A DNA stretch of 58,344 bases, from contig QZKU01000139.1 in assembly GCA_003598085.1 (NCBI GenBank), positions 1 through 58,344 on the forward strand, read 5' to 3'. Source of the DNA: Candidatus Abyssobacteria bacterium SURF_5. Its GTDB lineage: Bacteria > Abyssobacteria > SURF-5. Made by a program: the position numbers and the translations under genes. Positions within the stretch are counted from its first letter, which is position 1, and each line of letters opens with the position of its first letter. The notes beneath the pieces are model-generated. The model was not told where the DNA came from. It did not search any database and worked only from the letters and a program-made list of their open reading frames with translations. Of the stretch, positions 25,936-35,031 are shown piece after piece.

Positions 25936-26689
25936 AAGATTTTTCCTCATAATGCTCCTTGGCGCCCTCGCGCTTGCGATGGGAGGGACCGCGATTGCGC
26001 AACAGCAAGGGATAACACTGCCCAGCGTCGGCATCCAGATCGGCCAGGCCGACAGCCCGCAACAGGTCTCGACCACGCTGCAGTTGTTGTTCCTGCTGAC
26101 CGTTCTTTCATTGGCCCCGGCGATCCTCGTGATGGTAACTTCATTTACCAGGATCATCGTGGTGCTCGGGCTTCTCCGCCAGGCGCTCGGAACTCAGCAG
26201 ATGCCGCCGAACCAGGTGCTTATCGGGTTGGGACTTTTCCTCACGTTCTTCATCATGGCGCCTACCTATACCGAAGTCAACGAGCAGGCGTTGCAACCTT
26301 ATTTAAACAAACAGATCGGGCATGAGGAGGCTTTCGGGAGAGCCCTTGTGCCCGTGCGCGATTTCATGTTCCACCATACCCGCGAGAAAGATCTCGGCTT
26401 GTTCGTTCATCTCTCAAAAATCAATCCGCCGCGGAATCCGAATGACGTGCCGACATACGTGCTCATCCCCGCGTTCATGATAAGCGAGTTGAAAACGGCA
26501 TTTCAGATCGGGTTTCTGATATTCATTCCCTTCCTGATCATCGACATGGTGATTGCGAGCGCACTCATGTCGATGGGTATGCTGATGCTGCCCCCGATCT
26601 TTATCTCGCTGCCGTTCAAGATCGTCCTTTTTGTCCTGGCCGACGGATGGTTTCTGGTTGTCGGTTCGCTCATGAGAAGTTTCGCCTGA
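25925..26689 (+). CDS. fliP: flagellar export gate protein FliP
   Basis: A 254-residue export gate subunit. It has a signal-like N-terminus, four membrane segments and family signatures: LSLAPAILVMVTSFTRIIVV, RQALGTQQMPPNQVLIGLGLFLT, PAFMISELKTAFQIGFLIFIPF and LPFKIVLFVLADGW. Start is GTG 25925, overlapping fliO by 11 bases. It is the last flagellar gene here; fliQ, fliR, flhB and flhA do not follow, and the next gene is a Nudix hydrolase behind its own promoter-like site. Confidence 0.96.
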   Translation: MKNRRFFLIMLLGALALAMGGTAIAQQQGITLPSVGIQIGQADSPQQVSTTLQLLFLLTVLSLAPAILVMVTSFTRIIVVLGLLRQALGTQQMPPNQVLIGLGLFLTFFIMAPTYTEVNEQALQPYLNKQIGHEEAFGRALVPVRDFMFHHTREKDLGLFVHLSKINPPRNPNDVPTYVLIPAFMISELKTAFQIGFLIFIPFLIIDMVIASALMSMGMLMLPPIFISLPFKIVLFVLADGWFLVVGSLMRSFA

Positions 26690-26749
26690 CGATCCTCGCT
26701 TAACCAGCGTGCCGCATCCTGATTCTTCGCCGGTCCCCGCCGTCCTACG

Positions 26750-26778
26750 TTGTTCTCTTTTGCTTCCTGTGGTAGAAT
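26750..26778 (+). promoter_or_regulatory. possible sigma-70 promoter for the Nudix gene
   Basis: TTGTTC (26750-26755), 17 bases, then TAGAAT (26773-26778; five of six). It lies between fliP and the Nudix gene and would separate it from the flagellar operon. Confidence 0.4.
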
Positions 26779-26825
26779 CCCGAGAGCGAAAGGGGTGAAG
26801 GAGAAGGGCATCCGGTTCAAGAATC

Positions 26826-27392
26826 ATGTATGTGACTCAGGAAATATTGGCTGATATAGAGCGGAAATATGGCGTTCCTCACGTTGCCCATTTCCGTCAT
26901 GTTATGGTCAAGGTGGAGTTCGATCTGCTGCTCCGCAGCATGAGATACAACCGGGCGCACGATATCACGCTGTTCATTTCCAAAGGACGGCATTTTGTCG
27001 CCATACGAAAACACATGCACCCGGAAGGTGTATTCCGCGCTCCCAGCGGCGGTGTGAATCCGGGCGAGGACTTCGAAAAAGGTGCGTTGCGAGAGGCATA
27101 TGAGGAGACGGGCGCGACAGTTGAACTGGTGCGGTATATCCTTCGCGCTCAAGCTCTGTTCGAATATCAGGATCAGCAAGTGCCGTGGGTCTCACATGTT
27201 TTCACCGCGCGCTATATCTCCGGGGAACTGCAGCCGATTGATACAAAAGAGATTGCTGAAGTTCGGCAGGTGCTGCTCGAAGAACTTCAGGGAGAAATCA
27301 GGAGCAAAATGATCGCCAGCGGATCCGGCGGCCTTGCGTACCGGGTGGCGCTGACAGATAAAGTGGCCGAAATCCTCTCTGCCACCGCTTGA
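26826..27392 (+). CDS. Nudix hydrolase
   Basis: A 188-residue Nudix-fold protein. The Nudix box G-x5-E-x7-REUxEExGU is intact (from about residue 76: GVNPGEDFEKGALREAYEET then G), so metal-dependent hydrolysis of a nucleoside-diphosphate-linked compound is expected. The 60-residue N-terminal part (from YVTQEILADIERKYGVPHVAHFRHV) is not a Nudix element and is unlike ADP-ribose pyrophosphatases that I know. Substrate is unknown. The ribosome-binding site is weak (GAAGGAGAAGG lies about 20 bases upstream). Confidence 0.88.
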   Translation: MYVTQEILADIERKYGVPHVAHFRHVMVKVEFDLLLRSMRYNRAHDITLFISKGRHFVAIRKHMHPEGVFRAPSGGVNPGEDFEKGALREAYEETGATVELVRYILRAQALFEYQDQQVPWVSHVFTARYISGELQPIDTKEIAEVRQVLLEELQGEIRSKMIASGSGGLAYRVALTDKVAEILSATA

Positions 27393-27548
27393 GATTTATG
27401 TCATTCCTTTCCTTCCGGCGCCATTTTGGCTAATATTTCATTACGTGACATTCAAGATATGGTTTCAGCGTTCGGACAAGGATGATCATTATCCCGGCTT
27501 TGAGGCGGGATTGCGGTTGCGGCTCTTCGATATCTTTTCGAAACAATC

Positions 27549-28991
27549 ATGAAAGACATTTCACGAATCGACGCCGTTGTGGTGGGTTCCGGACCGAATG
27601 GATTGGCGGCCGCTCTTGAAATCGCGCGCGCCGGTTTTTCCGTGACCGTTCTGGAGGCACACGAGGAGTTCGGCGGCGGAACACGCTCTGCAGAGCTGAC
27701 ACTGCCGGGGTTTGTTCACGACGTTTGCTCGGCCGTTCACCCACTGGCGCCGGATTCGGCTGCGCTCGCGAAGCTGCCGCTGGCGGATCACGGCCTGCAA
27801 TGGGTTCATCCAGCCGCCCCGCTCGCTCATCCGTTTGATGATGGAAGAGCCGCGGTTCTATATCGCTCGATCAGCGAAACTGCGGCGACCCTTGGCTCTG
27901 ACGGCGATCGGTACCTGCATTTCATGTCGCGCCTGGTTTCGCTCTGGCCGGATGTTTCGAGAGATATTCTTGCGCCGCCTCATGTGCCGCGCCATCCGCG
28001 GAATCTTGCATCCTTCGCGTCTTCCGCTGTCCGGTCGGCGACCGGGCTGGCGAAATCGCTCTTTCGCGGATCACTGGCTCGGGGATTGTTTGCCGGACTT
28101 TCAGCGCATTCCTTCCTCCCGCTTGATACGCCTGCATCTGCGGCCTTTGGAATGGTGCTCGGCGTGCTGGGGCATGCTGCGGGTTGGCCGTTTCCTCGCG
28201 GGGGAAGCCGGCGGATATCCGACTCGATGATCTCCCTCTTGCGGACTCTGGGCGGGCACATGGTCGGAAATGTATCGATTGAGTCACTGCAGCAATTGCC
28301 GGCTGCAAAGATGATCATACTGAATCTTACTCCTCGCCAAATCGTCTCATTGGCAGGAAAGAGGCTGCCCTGGTGCTATCGGAAACAATTGGAACATTAT
28401 CGGTATGGGCCTGGCGTGTTTAAGATAGATTGGGCGCTGGACGGTCCAATTCCATGGAGGGCGCGCGAGTGCCGGCTTGCGGGAACAGTTCATGTTGGAG
28501 GAACGATGGAAGAAATAGCCGCGGGCGAAGCCGAGGTTTCTTCCGGAATCTATCCCGAACGCCCCTTCGTGCTGGTAGCCCAGCAGAGTTTGTTCGATGA
28601 TTCACGTGCTCCGCGCGGTAAGCATACAGGGTGGGCCTATTGCCACGTCCCGCATAATTCATCGGCCGACATGACTGAGCGGATCGAGCAGCAGGTGGAA
28701 AGGTTCGCTCCGGGTTTTCGCAAGCTGATCCTGGCGCGGCACACACGCACGGCTACAGATTTCGAGCGTTACAATCCGAATTGTATCGGAGGAGACATAA
28801 CCGGCGGTTTGCAGAATCTCAGACAGATGCTTGTGCGGCCGGCACTCAAATTAGTCCCGTACGCCACCCCTCTTGATGGAGTTTATATTTGCTCCTCGTC
28901 AACTCCGCCGGGCGGGGGGGTCCATGGACTGTGCGGCTACTATGCCGCTCAAGCGGCAATCAAGAAACTGAAAGCAGACTTGACTGTGTAA
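27549..28991 (+). CDS. CrtI-like FAD-dependent oxidoreductase
   Basis: A 480-residue NAD(P)/FAD-dependent oxidoreductase of the phytoene-desaturase-like group. The N-terminal dinucleotide-binding motif is VVVGSGPNGLAAALEIARAGFSV followed by the acidic residue VLEA and GGGTRSAE. The C-terminus carries the second FAD-contact motif (YICSSSTPPGGGVHGLCGYYAA). These features fit the CrtI/PYROXD2-type family. I see no carotenoid-synthesis neighbour, so the substrate is open. The region before the ATG has no clear ribosome-binding site. Confidence 0.85.
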   Translation: MKDISRIDAVVVGSGPNGLAAALEIARAGFSVTVLEAHEEFGGGTRSAELTLPGFVHDVCSAVHPLAPDSAALAKLPLADHGLQWVHPAAPLAHPFDDGRAAVLYRSISETAATLGSDGDRYLHFMSRLVSLWPDVSRDILAPPHVPRHPRNLASFASSAVRSATGLAKSLFRGSLARGLFAGLSAHSFLPLDTPASAAFGMVLGVLGHAAGWPFPRGGSRRISDSMISLLRTLGGHMVGNVSIESLQQLPAAKMIILNLTPRQIVSLAGKRLPWCYRKQLEHYRYGPGVFKIDWALDGPIPWRARECRLAGTVHVGGTMEEIAAGEAEVSSGIYPERPFVLVAQQSLFDDSRAPRGKHTGWAYCHVPHNSSADMTERIEQQVERFAPGFRKLILARHTRTATDFERYNPNCIGGDITGGLQNLRQMLVRPALKLVPYATPLDGVYICSSSTPPGGGVHGLCGYYAAQAAIKKLKADLTV

Positions 28992-29071
28992 TCTGTGGCA
29001 GCCTTTAGTGAAGCGTTGCCGGCAGTTCGAATGAAGAACCTGTGGGATTGGCAGATTCGGAGACGAGAAAG

Positions 29072-30112
29072 ATGACAACAAGAGCACGAACTGAAGCGTG
29101 GAGTTCCGCGACGTTGAGAGAAGAAAAATTCTGGCCGATCGATCTGTTTACAAGATCACTCACGCTTCTGGTTGCAAATAAACTTGGCGTCTTTGAACAA
29201 TTAGCCGGTGGTCCTCGGCCGCTTGTGGATATCGCCACAAACTCAGGGGCCGATCTGAAGGGAATGCGAATCCTCCTCGACGCGCTGGTAGTGCTTGAAT
29301 ACCTTAAGAAAACGGGCGAGCTGTACGAGAATGAGAACGATACTACGCTTTACATGACAAAGGGGTCCCGTGAATACATTGGGACGAGGCTGCTCCATAT
29401 TTATGACGGGCTCGATCGCTGGCTTCGTTTGGAAGACCTCGTTCGGCACGGGCAGAAATACAAATATCGATTGCCGGAATTTCACAAGACGCCGGCGGAA
29501 CAGAAGAAGAGGACGCGGGAATTCACCATCGGGCTCAGCGAATCGAGCAGATCAACAGCCGCTCTTGTCGCCAAGATGCTTGATTTGCGCGGCGTGAAGG
29601 ATCTGCTCGATGTCGGCGGCGGCGCTGGCACGTATTCAATAGAATTTGTCAGGAAGCAGCCGAAGCTGCGCGCTGTGGTTTTCGAGTTGCCGATTCCAGC
29701 CCGCGTGGCCAGAGAACAGGCAAAAGCAGCAGGGCTGGAGAAGCGGATAAGGGTCGAGATCGGCGATTTTCTTTCGCATAATCTTGGCAAGCAAGTGTAT
29801 GATGCGGTGTTTCTCTCCAACATCATCCACAACCTGAGCGCTGACGACAACAGGCGACTTCTGGAAAAGGCTTGGGTTTCCTTGCGCAGCGGCGGCAGGA
29901 TCATAGTGAAAGACATGATGCCGAACGATCGCCGAGACGGCCCCTACTATCCGCTGATTTTTGCGCTCACCATGTTAATGTTTACCGACTCGGGCGATAC
30001 GTATTCGGAAGCTGAAGTAAGAAGGTGGTTGAAAGAGATCGGGTTTGTTCGCCTCAGCCGGAAGACCGTGATCAGGGGTGAAAATTCAATTTTGATCGGC
30101 TGGAAAAAATGA
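29072..30112 (+). CDS. O-methyltransferase-like SAM-dependent enzyme
   Basis: A 346-residue class I methyltransferase of the acetylserotonin/hydroxyneurosporene O-methyltransferase group. An N-terminal winged-helix dimerisation domain (SLTLLVANKLGVFEQLAGGP, then MRILLDALVVLEYL) precedes a Rossmann domain with the SAM motif LLDVGGGAGTYSIEF and FLSNIIHNL, IIVKDMMPNDRR. The substrate cannot be inferred. ATG 29072 has GGAG nine bases upstream; GTG 29042 would add 10 residues. It is 80 bases after the oxidoreductase, so the two may act together. Confidence 0.85.
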   Translation: MTTRARTEAWSSATLREEKFWPIDLFTRSLTLLVANKLGVFEQLAGGPRPLVDIATNSGADLKGMRILLDALVVLEYLKKTGELYENENDTTLYMTKGSREYIGTRLLHIYDGLDRWLRLEDLVRHGQKYKYRLPEFHKTPAEQKKRTREFTIGLSESSRSTAALVAKMLDLRGVKDLLDVGGGAGTYSIEFVRKQPKLRAVVFELPIPARVAREQAKAAGLEKRIRVEIGDFLSHNLGKQVYDAVFLSNIIHNLSADDNRRLLEKAWVSLRSGGRIIVKDMMPNDRRDGPYYPLIFALTMLMFTDSGDTYSEAEVRRWLKEIGFVRLSRKTVIRGENSILIGWKK

Positions 30113-30126
30113 AATGCGGCCGGGTG

Positions 30127-30828
30127 TTATCGTTCCGTTCTTCGTTTGCGGGGCGCGATCGCCTGCGCCTGGCGAATATAGAGCGGCTCGATCGAATCAA
30201 GATCGTCTGCATCGCCGCGTTGGAGCCTTTTCGCCGCGAGCAGCCCCACAACCGAGGCGCGCGCCCCCATGATTGCTTCGGGAGGAAAAAGGGCCTGCTC
30301 CCCGAGCGCATCGACAATTTCCGCCCGATATCGAAGCGCACCGGTCCCGAAAAAAAGAGTCTTCTCTTTGACCTCTTTCAGAAGCTGGTGCGGCGGCAGC
30401 ACAAAGTCCTCCGAGACTCGCTCGATCTCTCCTGCTGCCGCGCGGAACCACGCTCCATAAACCTCTTTCATGCGAGCGTCGATCATCGGGCACATCGGAT
30501 AGGGGGAAAACGGGAATGCCCAGGCCATGGCCTCGAGTGTTGAAATGCCTATGATCGGTTTTGCGGCTGCTGCGGCAAGACCTTTAACCGCCGCCATCCC
30601 GATGCGAAGTCCCGTAAACGAGCCCGGCCCGACGGCGACGGCGAAACCATCGACGCTGTCCGGTGTCAAGCGCGCGATCTGCAATACGTATTGGATTGCC
30701 GGCAGCAGTTGAGATGAATGAGTCTCTTCCACGTGCAGGGCCAATTCGCAGAGAACCCCATTATCTTCCACGATTGCGACGCTGCCGGATAAGGTGGATG
30801 TCTCAATTGCCAAGATTTTCATTTGCAT
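30127..30828 (-). CDS. tsaB: tRNA threonylcarbamoyladenosine biosynthesis protein TsaB
   Basis: A 233-residue TsaB (YeaZ). The ASKHA-fold N-terminus ([17 protein letters not shown]), [19 protein letters not shown] and the [14 protein letters not shown] segment are diagnostic. With TsaC, TsaD and TsaE it makes t6A at position 37 of tRNAs reading ANN codons. TsaB has no catalytic site and serves as partner of TsaD. AACAGGAA supports the ATG at 30828. It converges with the methyltransferase gene (14-base gap). Confidence 0.95.
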   Translation of the reverse strand: MQMKILAIETSTLSGSVAIVEDNGVLCELALHVEETHSSQLLPAIQYVLQIARLTPDSVDGFAVAVGPGSFTGLRIGMAAVKGLAAAAAKPIIGISTLEAMAWAFPFSPYPMCPMIDARMKEVYGAWFRAAAGEIERVSEDFVLPPHQLLKEVKEKTLFFGTGALRYRAEIVDALGEQALFPPEAIMGARASVVGLLAAKRLQRGDADDLDSIEPLYIRQAQAIAPRKRRTER

Positions 30829-30864
30829 TGATTCCTGTTGGGCCGGCAGATTGTATCTCTTATC

Positions 30865-30893
30865 ATTATAGCCGAGGGCTTGCTGGTTGAAAA
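30865..30893 (-). promoter_or_regulatory. possible sigma-70 promoter for tsaB
   Basis: On the minus strand TTTTCA (30893-30888), a 17-base spacer and a perfect TATAAT (30870-30865) lie just before tsaB. Confidence 0.45.
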
Positions 30894-30998
30894 GTGGTGC
30901 TCCCGTTTATCCGGGATGCGGGAAGCTTACGCGCACCGCATTGGAAACATGTTATCGAGCAAGAGTCTCGGCAAAAGGAGAAGAATTGTTGGAGCGGC

Positions 30999-32786
30999 TT
31001 AGTGGTTGTCTGTGTGACTCTTGGGCGACGAAGCGGCTTTTCGTTGCATTTTTCGCCTGGCGTTCCCGATGTTTCCGGCGACCTGAGGCAGGTCGGGGTG
31101 CAGTTCAAGTTCTTTTTCATATTCAGCGATGGCGAGTTCATATTCTCCCCGCATCTCGTGAATGACGCCGACGTTGCTGTGAACCCATGGCATGTAGGGC
31201 GCCAGGCGCAGGGCCTCGCGGTATTCGGCGAGAGCCCTCTCATAGTGTCCCTTATAAAAATAGCCCACCCCAAGATTAAACCGAGCCTTTGCGAAATCGT
31301 CGGCCAGACGAACGGGAATTTGTGAACTCTCAGGGAACCGGGCGAGCGTGGGCGCCAGAATTTTGACTGCGTCGTCATAGTTTCCCATTTTCAGATAGAG
31401 GGCGCTCAAGCTGAAATTTGCCTCGGGCGAAGCGGGGTCCATTGCAAGAGCGGCGTTTAGTTCCGAGACCGCTTCGGGCATGTCCCCCTTTTCGGCAAAA
31501 GCCATTCCGAGATTGATATGCGGCCTTGCTTTGGCCGGGGATTTTTCCGCGGCGTCTTTCCATAGCGTGTATTCGTTCCTCCAAACTGTGTTTCTCAAGA
31601 TTGTCGCGCCACCTAAAAGAAGGACAAGGATGGCGATGGCGGCCGGCAGGAGCCGATCTCTGCCTGCGCGTCTCAGCAGAAGGTTATGCAAAGGAGGCAG
31701 ACAGGCGACGACTGCAAGGAAGATGCCTGCCGCGGGCAGATAAATCCAGCGCTCACTCATGATATCCCAGAGAGGTATCACCGAGGTCGGGCTCAACGTG
31801 ATAAGAAACCACAGGATTCCGAATGAGACCAGTCTGTTCCTTCTGGACAGCATGATCGATATGAGGATGAGGGCAAGAAGACCAGCGAGCGAAAGGAAAG
31901 TCTTGAGTTCGAAAAGCGAATGGGAAAGTTGGATATGATGATCGATATTCTGTCCAACGGGCAGGAAAATCAGGCGCAGGTACACAAAAATCACCCGGAG
32001 CTGTGTCAGGAGATTAACCGATAAAGCTCTCACCTCGAAGGGATCGCCGATCACGCCCAGGTACAGTTTTCGCCAGAGGAGAATCGCGGCAAGAACAAGG
32101 AAGAAAGGAGCTGCTCTCAGCAGAGAATGCTTCACGTCTTTCCATCGTCCCTGTTCGTGAAAATACAAATCGGCCATCAGAACGATGGCCGGCAGCGTTG
32201 CATTCGACTCCTTCACCCAGAGCGAGAGGAAAAACATGAACAACGAACTTCCGTAAAAAACGGTCCTGGTAACAAATGAGCCTGAATGAGCTTTAAGCAG
32301 CAATAAGTACAGGAGGAGAGCGGCGAGGAAAAAGGCCGCGCCCAACGATGACGCGCGACCTGCAATGTATGTGACGGATTCCGTCATCACCGGGTGAGCC
32401 GCAAAAAGAAGCGCAACAAGCAGAGGAGAATAGGCCACGCCGTTCTCAACGTCGCTCTCCGGCCGAGATGCTCTCCAAAGGATGCGGCTGATAGAATAAA
32501 GAAGGAGAGCGTTCATCATGTGAATCACAAGATTCATCACATGATAGCCTACGGGATCGGCCTGATGAAAATAATAGTTTACGGCAAACGAATACATGAG
32601 GAGGAACCTGCTGGGGAAAAGCCGGAAGATTTCGCCAGCGTTGGTTACATCCCGAACTGCGGCGTTCCCGGTTATGGCAAAAAAATCATCATAATGAAGC
32701 GACGTCCCGAGAGAGTTCGAATAGATGACCAGACAGAGGGCGGAAATCAACAGAACGGGGCTGGCTTTTCCAAACATATGTCTCAT
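30999..32786 (-). CDS. DUF1736/TMTC-like membrane protein with TPR repeats
   Basis: A 595-residue protein. Residues 1-395 carry about ten membrane helices of the GT-C type with LHYDDFFAITGN near the start (the conserved acidic loop), HPVMTESVTYIAGRA and SPTSVIPLWDIMSERWIYLPAAG. Residues 405-580 are TPR repeats (HINLGMAFAEKGDMPEAVSELNAAL and more). This matches bacterial relatives of the TMTC O-mannosyltransferases, so lipid-linked sugar transfer in the membrane is possible but unproven. A promoter-like site lies at 32888-32917. No glycosylation cluster is nearby. Confidence 0.8.
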   Translation of the reverse strand: MRHMFGKASPVLLISALCLVIYSNSLGTSLHYDDFFAITGNAAVRDVTNAGEIFRLFPSRFLLMYSFAVNYYFHQADPVGYHVMNLVIHMMNALLLYSISRILWRASRPESDVENGVAYSPLLVALLFAAHPVMTESVTYIAGRASSLGAAFFLAALLLYLLLLKAHSGSFVTRTVFYGSSLFMFFLSLWVKESNATLPAIVLMADLYFHEQGRWKDVKHSLLRAAPFFLVLAAILLWRKLYLGVIGDPFEVRALSVNLLTQLRVIFVYLRLIFLPVGQNIDHHIQLSHSLFELKTFLSLAGLLALILISIMLSRRNRLVSFGILWFLITLSPTSVIPLWDIMSERWIYLPAAGIFLAVVACLPPLHNLLLRRAGRDRLLPAAIAILVLLLGGATILRNTVWRNEYTLWKDAAEKSPAKARPHINLGMAFAEKGDMPEAVSELNAALAMDPASPEANFSLSALYLKMGNYDDAVKILAPTLARFPESSQIPVRLADDFAKARFNLGVGYFYKGHYERALAEYREALRLAPYMPWVHSNVGVIHEMRGEYELAIAEYEKELELHPDLPQVAGNIGNARRKMQRKAASSPKSHTDNH

Positions 32787-32887
32787 GTTAAACCGGAATG
32801 ACGTTTGGGTAAATGCTGCGAACGCGTATCAAGATCGGGCGAGGGAACGCTTTTAAGAATGAAGTTGTCATGCTGTAATCACCAATC

Positions 32888-32917
32888 ATAATATCAAACT
32901 CAAATCGGCAGTGTCAA
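32888..32917 (-). promoter_or_regulatory. sigma-70 promoter for the DUF1736/TPR gene
   Basis: On the minus strand a perfect TTGACA (32917-32912), an 18-base spacer and TATTAT (32893-32888) lie about 100 bases before the gene. Confidence 0.5.
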
Positions 32918-32949
32918 TCGAAGAGCAGGGGATAAATCTTCGATTTCAG

Positions 32950-32976
32950 CCTGCCTTCAGGAAGTGCAGGATTTTT
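32950..32976 (+). terminator. possible hairpin with T-tract before the amidohydrolase gene
   Basis: CCTGC (32950-32954) pairs with GCAGG (32966-32970), the inner CTTC/GAAG extends the stem, and ATTTTT follows. No plus-strand gene ends here, so if real it could be an attenuator in the amidohydrolase leader or a stop for antisense transcripts. One bulge makes the stem imperfect. Confidence 0.3.
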
Positions 32977-33060
32977 ACGAAAGAGTTTTTTGATTGTGCG
33001 GGCGGAATGTGATGCTTTATGAGACCACCGGGTAATTACTCTCCACAAGGAGCGGGAGCC

Positions 33061-34485
33061 ATGCTGGTTGATCTGTTGATCGTTCATGGGGATATTCTTA
33101 CGATGGCGGGCGAAGGTGTTGGCTACGTAGCCGACGGTTCAGTGGCTGTCAACGGAAATGAAATCGTAGCAGTTGGCCCTTCATCCGACCTGGAAAAGCG
33201 ATACGAAGCGAAGCGGGTAATTGACGCCAAGAACAAGGCGGTACTGCCTGGACTGATTGACGGGCATCTTCATACGGTCATCGGAATCCTTAGAGGATTG
33301 GGACAGGACGCCCGAAGCTGGCACGAAGGAGTGGATCCATTTTTTGAGCAGTTGACTCCCGATGCCGTGTTGGCGGGCGCGTATCTGTGCGCGATCGAGG
33401 CAGTCCGCGCCGGTACAACGACATTTGGTGATTACGGCCCGGGCATGCTGATCACGCTGCCGTTTTATGAAAAGCTCGGTGTGCGCGCGAAAGTGTGCAC
33501 TCTGATCAGCGAGGTGCCGCCGGTCGAAAGCCTTCTCCGGGAAGGCGAATTATACCCGTTCGATCCCCAGATCGGACAGATGCGGCTGCAGGAGAACCTG
33601 GAGGTGATAAACAATTGGAACGGCGGCGCCGGCGGCAGGATCACGACGATGATTGGCCCGCAGGGCGCCGATTATTGCAGCGTAGCGCTTTTCGAGAAAA
33701 TAAAGGATATCGCGGAACAGCGCGATTTGAAAATTCACATGCACATCGGTCAAGGCGAGCGCGAAATTCTGCAGATGAAAAATCGCTATGGAAAGCGGCC
33801 TGTCGAATTTCTGCACGAAATCGGTTATCTTGACGAGCGGCTTCTGGCGGTGCACATGGTCAAGTGCACGAATGACGAGGTCGCGCACATTGCCGAAAGC
33901 GGCGCCTCAATGGCGTTCTGTCCCTCAAGCCTGATCATATGCGATGGGATCGTGCCGCCGGCCGACGTTTTTCTGGATCATGGCGGCAGCGTTTGTCTCG
34001 GGACCGACGAAACCAGCTCGAACAACGGGACCAATGTATTCAGCGAGTTAAAGCTCGGCTCGCTCGCTCTTAAGATGAAAAGGCAGGACCCCGAATATCT
34101 CCCGGCGTGGAAGGCGCTCCGGATGGCCACGATTGAAGGCGCGCGAGCCATCGGACTCGATCGCGATATCGGATCGCTCGAACCGGGAAAGAAGGCGGAT
34201 ATCATTCTCGTGGATCTGCAGAAGCCGCCGACGCTGCCCGTGCTGCGCGAGCCGGTGAGAAATATCGTTCCAAACCTCGTGCTTTCGGCGCGCGGCGATG
34301 AAGTGGCCGTATCCATCATCGACGGGAAGATCATTTACGAGAACGGCAGGATCACAACTATTGATGAACAGGAGTTGCTTGGTTTTGTGCAGAAAGTCTC
34401 CGATGAAGTGAATCTTGAAGCGTCACGCGAAGTCAAAAAGAGAAAGACGTTTCAGCATCGGTTGACGCTTGAAGGAAAATATTGA
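33061..34485 (+). CDS. amidohydrolase, MtaD/SsnA-like
   Basis: A 474-residue metal-dependent amidohydrolase. The first metal site is H-L-H at residues 69-71 (GLIDGHLHTV), further ligands are H in HMHIGQGE and HMVKCTNDEV, and the late aspartate is in GTDETSSNNG. It groups with deaminases acting on methylthioadenosine, adenosylhomocysteine or related ring compounds and with TrzN/AtzA-type enzymes. The usual NTHTHAAM start of MtaD is not conserved, so I do not name the substrate. ATG 33061 has AAGGAG at correct spacing; an ATG at 33019 would add 14 residues. Confidence 0.85.
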   Translation: MLVDLLIVHGDILTMAGEGVGYVADGSVAVNGNEIVAVGPSSDLEKRYEAKRVIDAKNKAVLPGLIDGHLHTVIGILRGLGQDARSWHEGVDPFFEQLTPDAVLAGAYLCAIEAVRAGTTTFGDYGPGMLITLPFYEKLGVRAKVCTLISEVPPVESLLREGELYPFDPQIGQMRLQENLEVINNWNGGAGGRITTMIGPQGADYCSVALFEKIKDIAEQRDLKIHMHIGQGEREILQMKNRYGKRPVEFLHEIGYLDERLLAVHMVKCTNDEVAHIAESGASMAFCPSSLIICDGIVPPADVFLDHGGSVCLGTDETSSNNGTNVFSELKLGSLALKMKRQDPEYLPAWKALRMATIEGARAIGLDRDIGSLEPGKKADIILVDLQKPPTLPVLREPVRNIVPNLVLSARGDEVAVSIIDGKIIYENGRITTIDEQELLGFVQKVSDEVNLEASREVKKRKTFQHRLTLEGKY

Positions 34486-34505
34486 AATTCGGGCTGAAGC
34501 GATGA

Positions 34506-35018
34506 TCAAGGCGGACTCCCAAGATACTTGCGACTCACGCGCATGTATTTTTCGGCCCAGTACTTGTTTCCGGCGCCCTCTTCCTCCGAAAGCTGTTTGG
34601 TCACTTTTGCCGGCACTCCCACCACCTGGCTGCGCGGAGGGATCTTCGTGTTGGGCGGGATCAAGGCGCCGGCGCCTATTATTGATTGCGAACCGACCAC
34701 AACTCCATTCATGATGATCGCGCCCATCCCCACCATCACCTCGTCCTCGATGACGCATCCGTGCAGGTTCACCCCATGCCCGACCGTCACAAAGTCGCCC
34801 ACGATACAGGGCCATTCATCGGCAACGTGCACGATGGAATTATCCTGGATGTTGCTCCATCGTCCGACGCGGATGTCGTTGATGTCGCCGCGCAAGACCG
34901 TGTTGAACCAGATGCTGGCGTTCTCCCCGATTTCGACTCCCCCGATAATCTGGGCGCCTTCGGCAATAAAAGCGCTCGGCGCAATGGTAGGGCGCCGGTC
35001 TCCATAATGATGGATCAT
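34506..35018 (-). CDS. gamma-carbonic-anhydrase-like hexapeptide protein
   Basis: A 170-residue left-handed beta-helix protein of the gamma-carbonic-anhydrase family (YrdA/PaaY type). Hexapeptide repeats run through the protein, and the three zinc ligands are present as His64 (NSIVHV), His81 and His86 (VGHGVNLHGC). It starts with the usual AEGAQIIGGVEIGENASIWFN. It lies last in the minus-strand carboxylase-mutase operon, 14 bases after the mutase gene. Supplying or removing bicarbonate for the carboxylase is a reasonable idea from context, but such proteins often have low or no carbonic anhydrase activity. Confidence 0.88.
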   Translation of the reverse strand: MIHHYGDRRPTIAPSAFIAEGAQIIGGVEIGENASIWFNTVLRGDINDIRVGRWSNIQDNSIVHVADEWPCIVGDFVTVGHGVNLHGCVIEDEVMVGMGAIIMNGVVVGSQSIIGAGALIPPNTKIPPRSQVVGVPAKVTKQLSEEEGAGNKYWAEKYMRVSRKYLGSPP

Positions 35019-35031
35019 CTGGTGAAATCCC

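Noticed and set aside
30894-31325. 143-residue plus-strand frame opposite the TMTC-like gene
   Set aside because: It is antisense to the well-supported TPR region and mirrors its codon pattern.
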